NCBI RefSeq assembly: GCF_000208865.1
Contig: NC_018389.1
Location: 1,674,001-1,738,000, forward strand
DNA: 64,000 nucleotides
DNA from: Neospora caninum Liverpool
Taxonomy: Eukaryota; Apicomplexa; Conoidasida; Eucoccidiorida; Sarcocystidae
Direction: 5' to 3'
Both the position numbers and the translations under genes were made by a program. Within the stretch, counting starts at the first letter, position 1, and every line of letters begins with the position of its first letter. The notes below the pieces were generated by a model. It saw nothing but the letters and a program-made list of their open reading frames with translations. It searched no databases and was not told the origin of the DNA. Positions 36,101 to 48,008 of the stretch are shown here, piece after piece.

Positions 36101-37942
36101 CTCGGGCTCGAAAGTTACTCCAATCTCAGGTGCAGTAGTCTTGTAAGGACTTTTGAGCGAGGCCACACAGCCAGTAAAGAGGAGTAACACTTGCGAAGAA
36201 CGCGCTACGGTTGAGGTAGAAAGTCAGGCCTTTATACGTTGTGTTCTCCCATTTCTGTGAGATGCATGAGAAACCCACCTCCTCTTGTCAGACGATCAAC
36301 GTGTTTCAGCCTGGAACGAGCCTCTGCACGGCGTGCGAAGAGCGTAGGGCTACGAATGATCTTTGCTCTACGATTTGCAGATTTGAGGCACACGCGGCGT
36401 CTATCATGACCTCCGCTATTCTGGCGTTTCAGCGAGCATCGATGAAGCAACGAGCACACAAATACTCGGGTCAACTTCTCATGAAGCCTGAACTCCGACA
36501 GAATATCCCAGATAAACACAGGCGCGCAGTCGAGGCATGCGCGAGGAAGCCGCCGACGTCGGCCGAGTTCGACGTCGAGCCTTCTAGTTCGCCGTGCCCT
36601 TACTGCAGTGCCCCTCTCTTGGATTTCACGTTGTCGTGTAACACCTGTCGGGTATGGCATCCATGCTCTTTAAAAGGAAGTCGGCTCTGGTAGTAATTTA
36701 ACACGGATGCAAAAGCCGCCTAAAAAGAACACACACGGATCTATTCCCTGCAGAGGCACAGCTTCGTTTAGAGTTGCAAGCTACCCAGTGGATTCTGCGG
36801 TAAGCGGATACGTCCGTGCTACCTTCTCGGAGGCCTCCTGTCTTGTGGAGGCGCTGCGGAACAGCTGGATATAACGTAGACATTAGACGTTCCAGTGTCC
36901 TGGGCGTTTTCGGCAAAGTTGCACAACCACATGCTTGGTTTTTGGTTCTGGCCTACGAGGTATAGACGGTCTAATGTATGGCATTTTTATAGACTTGTCA
37001 CCGGGGTCATACTGCGGATACCAACACTGTCCTATCACCAACTTACCTCTGCCTGCGGTGTGCTTCTTTGTTTGCTTCGATTCTTAACGTCATCCTCAGA
37101 ATGTGTCCCCGTTCTGCATAGCGAGTGGGAAGCACTTGGTCGTCGGCGACTGCGCCAAGTGCCCACACTGTGAATTTCCTGCTCGGGTAGGTCTTCCATC
37201 ACAATATTGTGTCAGGAAAAGCGGAAAACGACGACTCAGATAAGGCGAGAACCGGAAGGGATGCCGATGCCATTTCCCGTCATTGAGGAACGCCCATGCG
37301 GTCGTCTACGCGGTACTCTAAGGCGGAGGATGCTGACACCCCGCTATGTTCTTCTGAGACAGCCAGCTACTCGACTTGGAAGGCAGAAGCAATGCAGACT
37401 TCATTTAACGTTCGGCGTTCATGCTGACCCGCAGAAAGCGAAAGAAAAGGTCGACCGAGAGGCTAGACATCTGCCCACACGGGCTTATCTGTTAGTCGTT
37501 GCCGGACGACGGAACCGGGCTCATCCTGTAACAGCATCGTAACAAACGTTCCATCTTGGCTCTGTAACCCAAATGCTCTCGTTTTTTCAGAGGATTCACT
37601 GTGGCGTTGTGCTGTCAAAACGTGCAGGCTACCGCCCTCCAGGATCTCCTTTCGACGGAGGAGGTTTGCCCGATGTGTGAAGTTGCCCTATCACCGGGAG
37701 AGATTGTCCTCGCAGATGCGAACTGTTTTCTCAGACGGGAAAATAAGGAAATGCAAGGGAGGGGTACAAGCGGAAGTTTTGAGACTGCCGCTCATGGCAA
37801 CAAAGAAGTGGAGGAAATAGCAGTGAAGAGACAATCGGAAAAAATCGTGTCCATCAATGCTGCTCTCGAAATGGTTGGGGCCACTCCAGCGACAAAGTCT
37901 CAAATCGCTGCGACGCCACCGCCCCCTGAACGACCCTATTGA
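24139..37942 (+). CDS. WDR19: Intraflagellar transport protein IFT144 / WDR19 (IFT-A complex)
   Basis: Twenty-six exons, all phases closing, 1553 aa: 24139-24288, 24822-24918, 25085-25354, 25652-25813, 26198-26404, 26905-27048, 27525-27623, 27768-27901, 28556-28651, 28981-29285, 29479-29617, 29768-30173, 30680-30799, 30988-31161, 31607-31725, 32228-32689, 33079-33237, 33477-33568, 33787-33895, 34356-34493, 35032-35122, 35327-35369, 35710-35982, 36381-36651, 37100-37186 and 37628-37942. Residues 1 to about 736 form two WD40 propellers: opening MQKIFEIRP, then LWDCQGECLAVSQ, LGSEDKVVSVS, TVDFEPSFASCG. Residues 737 to about 1400 are TPR-like helices, with DMLLWLNAIRQ, YAQDLEADGKYQRALRHYE and CLAGIARCAIRIGEIQRGM closely matching WDR19. 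The C-terminus has Cys pairs CPYC, CNTC, CPHC and CPMC, as in WDR19 zinc-binding tails. IFT144 belongs to the six-subunit IFT-A complex for retrograde transport and ciliary membrane entry. The exon at 27525 is short and weakly conserved, so least certain. The last 90 residues beyond CPMC are charged and variable. Confidence 0.93.
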
Positions 37943-40030
37943 ATGAAACGGTTTTCGCTTGACCTTTCCTTTGTCTGGGATGAACCCCAGTTGCAGCGTA
38001 CACAAATTACCTCCCATGAACTCTACGTCTGTACACACGCATACGTCAGACTAGAGGAATCGGCATACCAACGCCTTCTCGCACGAGTCAATGTAACAAA
38101 CACACCCCTTGCCGTTTGTCTCTCTGTTGGCATCGACTTGCTGTATTTCCCTCCCACTGCTAGTGTATCCTCTCTCCGTAACTCCGGCTATCAGATTAGG
38201 AAACAGCACGTTTCGCTAGAACCCAAAACGCGCGTGTGACCTTCCCAACGGAGCGACGTTCCTCGACTACATCACTGACATTTTCTTATTCACGTGCCCT
38301 ACACACACATAGGGGCCGAGCACGCGGACAAGAACGTGATTTGGAGGACCTAACTATGATGACGAAAAATCAGCTGAGCATTTGTACCAACTACCATGGG
38401 ATGCAATTTAAAGAGGTCCTAGAATGTTGCAATAACTAGACGTGTGGAGGGGGTTTCGGTACCATGCTCTGCCGCCGGCATTCCCCGTCTGGACCCTACG
38501 TCTTTCAGTGTTGCTGTGGAGCTCTGGCTGTAGCATAAATCAGCAGCGAGACCCTGGCGGGACACCCGTTACAGCCGTGAGATAATGAAGTCGGTGGTTC
38601 CACGTATCCCAGGAAAACTACGGGTTATGCAGGCGCGCTTGCCGCATGAAATCCCCTCTGCGGCAATCCAGCTCTACTGCGGTACTGTCGTGTGATCGCT
38701 CGGCGATGCACGGACGAAGCTCCAATGCAGAGGAAGCCGCAATGTAAGCTGGCTCCGGCAATATCGTTTGTGGTCTGACTGTTCCAGTTGTAAGCCAAAC
38801 GCTGTTGCATCTTCAGTAAAGTTTCCACAGCATATGGAGGCGCACAGGGTTTCTGGGCACAGCCGCGAAGAAAAGGTACGTTTCGGCCTATAAGAGGAAA
38901 TCGAATTCGCTAACAGTTTTTCAGAAACTACAAGGACAATGAAAACCGAAAGAGGCCGAGATGCTTCACCGAAATGCACAGAGTGAAGTGTCTATCTCTA
39001 CATTAAACCGAATCACGATCGCTACCGGTGTGGCTTGCTTTTGGCCACTACCGCTGTGTTCGCAAGTCGGATGCCGGCCTCTGCGAGATACTCAGACTAC
39101 CAAAACGCTCTGTGCATCCTCTCATACAGCTCAGGCTCTGCTAAAGAAGATTACTCATTTCAAGAGAAATATTCTCTCCACGATATTCTGAGCGGAACAT
39201 TGTTTGTGGGCTTTCCCCTTTCTTTGGAAGGTGGCAAATCGCGCGACCATGCAAACCAGCTTTTTGGTTCGATTGCGTCTTCGCACACAAGTCTAAGGGG
39301 CTGACCTGCTTCCACTATCACGGTGTCACTCCCATACAGTTTTTTTCCATGTCATCGAAACTGCTGTTAGTGAGCAAGCAAAGGCGTCTTTATATTAGCT
39401 CGATTCTGCTAACTTCGTCTCATCAAACGGTTAATGCGCTTGAAAGGCTTACGAGAGTCATCGTGACTAGATCGATCCCTGTCGGTATAACAGAACGCTA
39501 CTTAGCAGATGCCATTACATCCTCAAGACGAAATCCTTAAACTGTACCAAGTAATGGTCATACCCAACTCAAGCCGTCTGTGTTTCTGGCCCTATCTGCA
39601 CCTCTTGAACAAACGGCTGTGGTGGTTGTCCGTTCCCTGGCATGTTACAATGTCAGGCCACGGCGGCGGAATCCCCAACAGTCGCATTTCTGTCTGGTTT
39701 CTTCTGTCGAGATTTCCCGGCTCCTTTCCGAATCGTCGGATGGTTCGTTTTCGAACAGAAGCTGCGTTATCATGCATGGTCTCTCCGCCTGGATTTTTCC
39801 CCACCCCAGAGCAGCTGTCGTAGCTTTGTTCGTTGAACTGAACTGAAAGACTCTACCAACAAACACTCCGGCTCATTCCCGAACAAGGCTCCTAATCGCT
39901 TTGCTGTGCAGGGCGTCTGACTTCGGACTGTTCCCCTCGGCGCCCCGCTTCTTGGTACCAAGCACTATGCTGGGACCATAACCCTCTGAGAGCGCACACC
40001 AGCATCATCACCTGCCACGCCTTCGTTCGA
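37943..40030. other. Intergenic region after IFT144
   Basis: About 2.1 kb, presumably the IFT144 3' UTR and the upstream region of the next gene. Open frames near 39035-39304 (a hydrophobic LLLATTAVFA start) and 39580-39846 look partly protein-like and could be upstream exons, but I could not connect them in phase. No microsatellite or RNA gene is seen. Confidence 0.35.
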
Positions 40031-43000
40031 ATGGCCCACATACAAGGGACGTTGCATGGTGGCAGACTGCCTAGTCCACCCAGAGAGGTTCGAAACCATC
40101 CGCTGCAGAGAATGTGCCTGTTCCTGTTCGTCGGCAACGTGCTCATTCTTCTCTTTCACTTGTTCTCCGACATCTCTCGTCCAGATTATCAAACGCCATA
40201 TTTCGCCTTAGCAGCGAGAATCTCGACCCGGGTTCTACATCAGGACAGTCGAACGCAGGTACGCTAAGCAAGTGCCTCATGGCTGTGTAATAATTAGATT
40301 AAAGCGGGTCATCCCCTCCCTCCCCTTGCTACTTTGCCTCAACTTATGCATTCCTTGTCTCGTTTCCTAGAAATCTGGTTATCTGTGCGGAGTCCTCCAG
40401 AGATGCGGCGTGTTGCAGCGTTCCCGTCTGTGTATGGATGAGGAGCCACGTCCGCAGACGACACTGATCAAACTTTATTCTCTGAGTATACGTAACTGCC
40501 TTGACCGTGTGTGTATTAAGACCGGCCATAGCAGCCCTCGCGAAAAACACAGATGACAGTAAAACTTTTCCGGTGCCGTTTTCAGAGTACACTGTCCCTA
40601 TTGAGACGGCAGAGAATAGTAGAATTCTACACGTCAGGGGTCCAATCAGATGTGCATGAGGTACCTTTCATGTATTTTGCGGTTCCTGTATTCACCTGGT
40701 CCAGGGAGGTATCGACATCTGTGATTCGAAATTCAGGTAGAGCGTCTAGATTCCACCGCTGGAGCCAGCTACGATTACCCATGAAGTGTGACCCTAAAAT
40801 CTTTGGAAGACGTATTCGTTTCTCAGCAAAAGACAAAAGTTCAGGGCGTAGTGGTCTTTGCACCAATAAGCATGGCAAACGCATCGAAGCATCATTCGTT
40901 CTCGTAGGTATGGTTGATCTTTCGCATACTCTGTCTTTGTGTCGGGGGTGTTGTGCGCAGGAAAAAACCCAGGGGAGGACAGTTGTGGATGACCTTCATC
41001 AGACTGCGTCCCAGTCGTTACTAACTTCCGGCTGGAACGTTCACAGCCATGGTTACCGAGAAAATGCAAAGACTGAGTTGCTCAGGGGCGTTTTAAGCGA
41101 TGGTGGCAGTGACGTTCACGAACGCGTTCTGCCGGTCTCTAATCAGTCCAGCTATAAGGTAAGGTCTTCTGTTCCTTTTCTGATGGTCCCCGCTCGTAGT
41201 GGGCTCCTTTCGGAATGTTCGTGTTTGGTAATCCACTAGAGAGGTTCTTGCGAATTCCAATTACCGAAGCAGCGTCACTATACCTTCCTTCCTTGCCAAG
41301 TCTTCGACGGTTAACGCAAGTGCTGCTACGCCAGCATTTCTTTAGAAATGGTCAGTTCCCCCTCTGTACGCGTTACACCATGTTTTTGTTTTGAACGCAC
41401 GTCTACGGCAAGGCCTGTACCGGAGATACAAAACTGTGGAAATGGATTAACTGAGCGGACGAAAACTGCCACAGTTTCCCGTATGCAACCCTGTCAATGT
41501 TTCTATTTTAACCGTTATCTGTGGCAAGCGTACGTGGAGGATCAGCGGGCGTTTCGTCAGGTGTGATCTCCGCTAGGAATGATTATAAGGGAGCGACCGC
41601 GTAATTTACGCGCGCTCGCAGTTCGACTGGAACGCTACACCGTAGGGGCGTATTCTGTTCATGCACCAACCTCATATCCTCCCGCGAACAGGCTGCTTTT
41701 TCAGTACGGCAGATTTGGGGCACGGAATCAGGTGTCTGTAGTACAATCCATAAAAACAAACACTACCTGATGTGGATGAAACGCATGTGGTGGTGATGGC
41801 ATATGTCGGAGTGCTTAGGTAACAATGACATCATTTCTTGCTCGGGTGTGCTTTCCGTTGTACGTACAGCACTTTTCAGCAGCCAGGGCCGTACCAGCAG
41901 CCGGTCACTTACTCATATCGGGCACGTCTACGGATTGGAAAGATCCCGATTCGCAGACATCACAAGCCCATGCCACTTCTGTGTTCGTGTACCATTCGCC
42001 GCCAGGAGAGTCTGACTCCTCACTGCCAGCGGAGGACACAGTATCTCCGGTTTTCGCTCAAGTAACTGTGGCTTATGACCCACGTTGGTTCCCTGACACT
42101 TCGATGGAGACACTCACTTCTCTCCCTGAACTGACAGCTGAGACGCAAAGGGGGATTGAGTCAACTACCAAGGATCACCATGATGATGTGATTGAGACTT
42201 TGGCGCAGGAAGCAAGCAGAGGAAGAACACTGGGAGACAAACGCAATTCTGCGGATGTAGAAAGAGATTCCAGCAACTCTATTACGCACACAGCCTCACG
42301 CGCTGCCCTAGACTCTAAAGGAAATCCCTCCATTTCTTTAGAGCTGTCGCGGCGGGGACAAGGCCTCTCTATGACTGCTGAAACGACCGCTGACCAAGAT
42401 TTAGGTAACCGTCAGCCCCAACGGGCCGAGGAGCCGAAACCTTCAAGAAGAGGCCAAATACCCGGAGAGGACAAACCTACGATTGAAGGTTCCCCGCAGA
42501 GAATATGGACGTCGGAGTCGCCAGGGTTCGAGACAACCAAGTCACCACTATCAACGTGGAACGAGCAACAGGGAGCGTTTGGGGTGGCCGACAGTGATAT
42601 TGCGGCGGCCACCGCAGAGGCACTTAAAAAACTTTTAACCCGAGTTAAAGAGCAGCAGGCATCTCTAGGTGAAGAGTGGAGGCGCTATGAGGAGCTGGAG
42701 TACCGTCGCATGCGTCTTCTCTCTGCAGGAGGGAGAAATATGGGACTTGCGGATACCCACCGCGAGGGCCTGCGAGAAGCCAACGCCGAATTCCACAGGA
42801 GCTTGGCCTATCTCCAACAGACTGTCGATACGCTTCAGAAACAGATGGATACTCTCAGTTTAGGTCGCCTAGCTTCGCGAGCTGCGCTCCTAGGTTCGGC
42901 GGACTCTCCAGGGTGGAGAAGCGGCGACGGGAGGAACTCGTCTGAACAGAGCCAACCGAGTTTTAAAGACCGGCTCGGACGGGCCCAAAAGAATGCAGGA

Positions 43001-44740
43001 GACGCCAGAGGTCACAGTACATGGGCGAAACAGGATAGAAGTGAAGGTCGAACTTCCTCCACTGATCTGGTATTCGTTCAGCCGACAGAGCTGTTGGTAG
43101 TTGCAACCCGCGTGCACGAACTCTTGGGGCACCAGCAACGCCTCACAGACTTCCTGGGATCACTCGTTTCCCTTCAGAGCCATCGCCTGCTTCAGCAGGA
43201 ATGGCCACTTGAGTCTCAGATCCGTGAGTTGCAGGAGAATAACGTGTCTGCCTCGGTGCTTCCGTCACGAATCAGGAAGGCCCGTCCACAGCGGGTGCAG
43301 TGGAGGACTTACCGACATGCCAAGTACGCCGCCGCCAGCCGTGCGGAAGAGGCCCGCATGACAGCAAGTGTATTCGGGTCTTTCCCTGGAGACAATGCAT
43401 TCTTTGGCGGACGAATCGGGATGAACCACCACTTCCATGAAGTCCCTGTTCAGCCGACCAGCCCGCAGAGCGTATCTGTGTTAGGGAAACCACCTCGCAC
43501 TGTTCACGGAAGTTCTTCCGCCTCTGTGCAAACGAAAAAAGAGGAGAGGCCAAAGGGAAGACGAGGGGTTGTGGGAGGATTTGAAGTGTTCGATGACCCT
43601 GAAGAAACAGTCACCGCTGCCTTGCAACGCTTTTTGTACCCAGCCTATTCACTTGCCTTCGTCGCGAACCTCGTGCCCGGCTCTGGCGGACGGCGAACTC
43701 AGGGGGTGGGGGGTCTAGCTGAAGCCACCGTTCACGGTAGAATGGAGTGGCTGACAGATTCCACCGTCTTTGCAGATCGTAAGCTAAATGAAATTGTCGA
43801 AGAGAAAATGACCAAACGCGCTGCACGATCTGGTCTGCCCACAACACGGTTCGTGCCGACGGCGCCAGGCCGGGACCGTCCGTGGAACAGAAACGACGCC
43901 ACGACGGAGACCCCGGTCCCTGCTGTTTTAGATGCGGTCCGGTATGCAGAAAAAGCGGCAAGTCTGACTGCATTCTATGATCGGGTAGAGCAAGAGGGGG
44001 CAGAGGAAGCACAGAAGAAGCCGGATGTGGGCACACCGCAGGACATCATTTTTCAGTACGCGTTCGACAACGTTCCCTTAGAACACAAGCGAGCCCTATG
44101 GAAGGACTATCTTCAAGTCCAGCTAGAAGATCGTGGGTACGACATTCTCCTGCCTGACGAATCCACGGAAGGTCAGCGGAACGACGATGACACACGTCGG
44201 CTCGCGCCTGACGTGGGCGTGTTACCCCCCGGAATGCACTCGTCTGTAGTTGAGAATGCTGCGGATGGACCTGAAACCTCTCAGTTTTCTCAACAGCCGC
44301 CCGTGAATCCGGCAGTTGAGTTGAGCTGGCTGGTTGAAGACGCTTTTGGGCATGCGGACCGGCGGTCTTCGTCAACGCCAACCGGTCTTTTTCAGGGTTT
44401 GATGGATGCGAATCTAGCCCGGGAGGCTCAGGCACGGAGCGGAAATAATGCTCTGAAATTGGAGATTCCCACACTCAACACGAAAGAGTGGGGGGCGCTT
44501 GAATATAGTGGAGACACAGGGAATATTATCCCCTTTCTGAAAGATGACCTCGTCTCCAGGGAACTACTGCAAGAGATCCTACTTGTGCAGGGGGGAGTTG
44601 GCGGGGAGGAGGGCGCCGTGCTTGGCTTAGACTCGTGGGCCTTTGAAGAGAGCACAGAAAACAGCGACACTGATTTGCTGCACGACGAAGATTTCGATAA
44701 CAACGAAAACCTGGGATGGGCGTGGGACTTTGTCCTCTGA
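40031..44740 (+). CDS. Hypothetical protein with possible N-terminal membrane anchor and coiled coil
   Basis: Family not recognised. The tentative model is 40031-40258, 40586-41158 and 41870-44740 (1223 aa, phases close). The last exon is certain as coding: an open frame of more than 900 codons. The first two exons are inferred from clean borders CAG|GTACGC, TTTTCAG|AGT and AAG|GTAAGG. Exon 1 carries a hydrophobic stretch around residues 30-50 (LFLFVGNVLILLFHLF), which could be a signal anchor. The large exon begins with a Ser/Glu/Asp-rich disordered part, then a predicted coiled coil (around 42620-42870, for example VKEQQASLGEEWRRYEELEYRRM). Next come a second helical segment (LLVVATRVHELLGHQQRLTDFL), a conserved-looking region near 43580-44130 with FLYPAYSLAFVANLVPG and YAFDNVPLEHKRALWKDYL, and an acidic C-terminus ending WAWDFVL. 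An additional small exon near 41400-41560 is possible. Same strand as IFT144, about 2 kb downstream. Confidence 0.65.
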
Positions 44741-47700
44741 CAACACACACTGGACAACTGCTCGCGATGAAGCCATCCATCTTCCCAGTTCAGCACGCCA
44801 AAACTTTTGACCTCCTTTTTTTCCTAATGGAACCGCTGTCTAGTGAGCATCGGTTTCGCACCGAAAGAGGCTGTTTGTTCCTTGCGCCTTGCGGTTCGAG
44901 TGTTTCCGTGGAGCAGCCTCACCCCCTCTCAGCCTCGCCATAGACCCGGTGAACGGCTCTCTACCAAGGGACTGTGTCGTTCGTAAAACGAGAAGGGGCT
45001 GCAGGCAGAAAACCACGATGCATATAGACGCCGGTTGGACTCAGAGGCTGTTCCCGTACACCTAGAACTCATCGCTGGCTCTCAGAGAATCGACCAATCC
45101 GTGCACGGCGGCAGGCGCCGAGCTGGGATTTTAACAGGATCACAAAAGAAACTTCGCTACACGTCAGATCCGCTGCCATCATGGACGTTATTGAAAACGT
45201 CGACCGTGCGATTTCTAAGCTGGAAGCATCTCACTCGTAGACGCACTCTGCCTTGCGTACGCGCTGATGCATCACACCGAAACAGAAGAACCGAAACACT
45301 TCACTTGGACAGACTCAGCTTGCCACTGCGCGATCTGGCATTGTGAGAGAATTTCCCTGTCTACTTTATAGGCAAGCAGTAGGTCCAGCGCACAAAAGGC
45401 GACATCACCTTCTTCGTAGTGCGTGGAAACGCCATCGCGACAGAACCCCTCGGGAGCATGTGCGCACATCCTCACACACTTTGGATCCTCTCTGTTCCAA
45501 ACGCACACTCTCTGTGCTGGTAAGTACACCTCCGTTCGTGGTATACACACAGCAATAAACAGCATGAATGCTGTAAATAGTATAGGTGTGTGCACGTACG
45601 ACTGCCTCCTGTTTATCGGACGAATGAGAGGCAGCTCTTGTTTTTTTCGGCGAGAACACGCCAGTTTCCAGGAGGGTTTCCCAGTTTTGCTGGGCGTTTC
45701 TCGCCATCTAAGCAATTCGTTACCTACGAGACCCGCTCGCAGGCTGCGAACACGCCTGATGCCTCTCCAGGGAAAATGTGATCTTGTTTGTTTTGCAGGA
45801 AAACGTGGAAAAGACGCGCCTTTGTCATTTTCCGCCGCGGAGGAGACGGAGCATGCAGCAGCGCCGCTAACCGCCCTGGTGTCGTGTTTCTTCGTTCCGT
45901 TACTCACGAGCGCATGCGCTCCCTTTCGTCAACGTTTCGCCACTCTCCAGCTCTGTCCAGCGGGCGCATTTTCACCCAGAACGCGAGCAAGAAAAGGCAC
46001 TCGCGAGAAATTCTTTAACTGCTGCATTCGTGCCGCCTTTCTCCTTTCACTCTACCCTATTTCTCGTCCAGCCTGTTTAGCACTCCGTCGGCCTCCCGTT
46101 TCCCAGTCCCGTTGTGGCCGAGGCTGCAGATTATGTTACGAATAGAAAATGCCCTTCTAATTACGGTTCCTTCGTTTTCTTCTCCGGAGGAAAATCGTTT
46201 CGTTTTCAGGGCACGTGAAAACTGCGCAGCGCCTGGTAAGCCGTGCATCTAGCACAAACACAGGCAGGTCACCCGTGTGCTTGTTTACCTGTCTGCATCT
46301 GCATGTAACGCACATGTATTCGTCTCTCTGATGCCGCCGGTCTTCTGTCGCCGAAGGTAATCGCGGGATTCGGGAGAAAACGCCTTGTTGCGCCATTAAC
46401 TGGTAGAGCATTGAATTTCCGCTCGCTTCGCTGTAACTTTTCCTATTGTCAAGTCTCCTCCCAATCGCCTAAAAGCCCGTTCCAGTTCGTCAAAGGCTGC
46501 GTTTGACACGTTTCCGTTTCCGTGGTTTCTTCGTTCGTGCATTTCAAGATAAGATTTAGACCTGCGAAGACCTCCGTGCCGATTGCGCGTGGCGGAAGAG
46601 GAGGACGGCTGCCGAGACAGGACACTGATGAAAACTAAAGACAGCAACCAAATCGGCAGGGTTCCCAAGTATCATAGGCAGACATCGTGAGGAACGCCTC
46701 TTCTTTCGGCCTTCGCCTTTGGCGGAGGAGGTATAAGGCCAGCTGGGTGAAGGGAACAGGCTGAAGATTACTATTCTGTAAACCTGTACGCGGTCTCCGA
46801 AGGATCTATGAGAATCCACATGGAGTTGATGGTTGTCCCCAAACTTCCTTGTCTCTTCGTGTGACTCCTCAGCCTTCTTGTGAGACAAACGCCTGGAGCC
46901 CGCAGTCCTTTTCTTCTCCCTCCTTTGGTCCACTTCGTTGCTTTCTCCTCTCTCTTTAACCTGTCCGACACGTTGACAGGATCGTGAGCAACGCTCTCCT
47001 TGCCACGCCTTCGTTTTCTCTTTCCGTGTTCTTTCCCGTTTCTACTCAGTCTCCTTCCAGCGTTGCAGCCATGCCGCGCTTACGTGAAGGATTTTCGCTT
47101 CCGCTTCTCTGGAGGCGGCGCTTTACGTCTCTCCTGTTGATACCTGACACCGTTTCCTTATGTCAGTTTTGAGCGGCTCTTCTTGCATCCCTCCCTCTCC
47201 TGCTGCGTAGGTCTCCCGTCTTTCCTCGCTTTTTTGTCTTCCCCCGCGCGCTTTTCCCTTCACCCTTGTCCTGCCCCAGTCGCCCTGCTTCATTCTGTCT
47301 TCCACTTCCGCGCTGCCTTCGATGCCTCACTGTCTAGACACTCACACGCGTGATTCACTCCCCTCCCGCCTCCTGTTTAACTTTCTTAGCAGATACAACC
47401 GTCCTGTTCGCAGCCTTTGCCTTGTTGGCTTCGTTTCATTCGGGGAAGGAAAACCTCGGACCCGCTTCAGTGACACTGTCAGATCTGCCGCCTTGCAGAG
47501 TTCGGCCTCGATTTGTTGCCAGTTGCTTTAGCTCTTGGAAAAACCAGGTTCGGGCAGTTTATAGCGCCTGGTGCGCGAGGAGTATTTCGTCTTTCTTCGC
47601 CGTGGTTTGTTGCCTTTCTCGTCTTTCCAATCCTTTCTTAACTCCCTTTTCTCGTGCGGTCCACACATCTATTAAGCAGACGGGAGTGACTCTCGAGTGC

Positions 47701-48008
47701 CCAGGTCCACGTTTCCTTGCCGTGGCGTACCTCGGTGTCTTTGTATCCTGTCCCTGAGGTGTCTTCGATTCGTCGTCTTGTCTTGCGTTTCCTCCATTTT
47801 GTCTTTTCCGCCTCGTTGTCTCTCGTCCGGCGCATGTCGCTACTGCCTTGTGCGCCGCTCCCGCGTTTCCCTCAGGAGCCACCCTTTTTCTTGTCTTACC
47901 TCCCGTAACACTCTCCCCGCCTTCTTTGTCTCCGTCTCCCACGACTCTGTCGTTTCTCCTGGGCCTTTCTTACCTCTTTTTGCTCGACGTGCCTAGAAGT
48001 CAGAGACG
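44741..48008. other. Intergenic region upstream of the CNNM gene
   Basis: 3.3 kb without a supportable gene. Overlapping open frames on both strands at 45272-46145 lack repeats, domains or splice logic. The last 1 kb before 48009 is strongly C/T-rich on the plus strand, as expected for a 5' leader here. GCATGC occurs at 45851-45856 and 45912-45917. Confidence 0.4.

Noticed and set aside
39035..39304. Short frame beginning LLLATTAVFASRMPAS, resembling a signal peptide
   Set aside because: No ATG in frame at a sensible place, and no in-phase junction to the downstream gene could be built; left as a possible upstream exon only.
45272..46145. Overlapping frames of 211 codons (minus) and 240 codons (plus)
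   Set aside because: They shadow each other on opposite strands, show no domain, repeat or splice pattern, and lie in an otherwise empty spacer.
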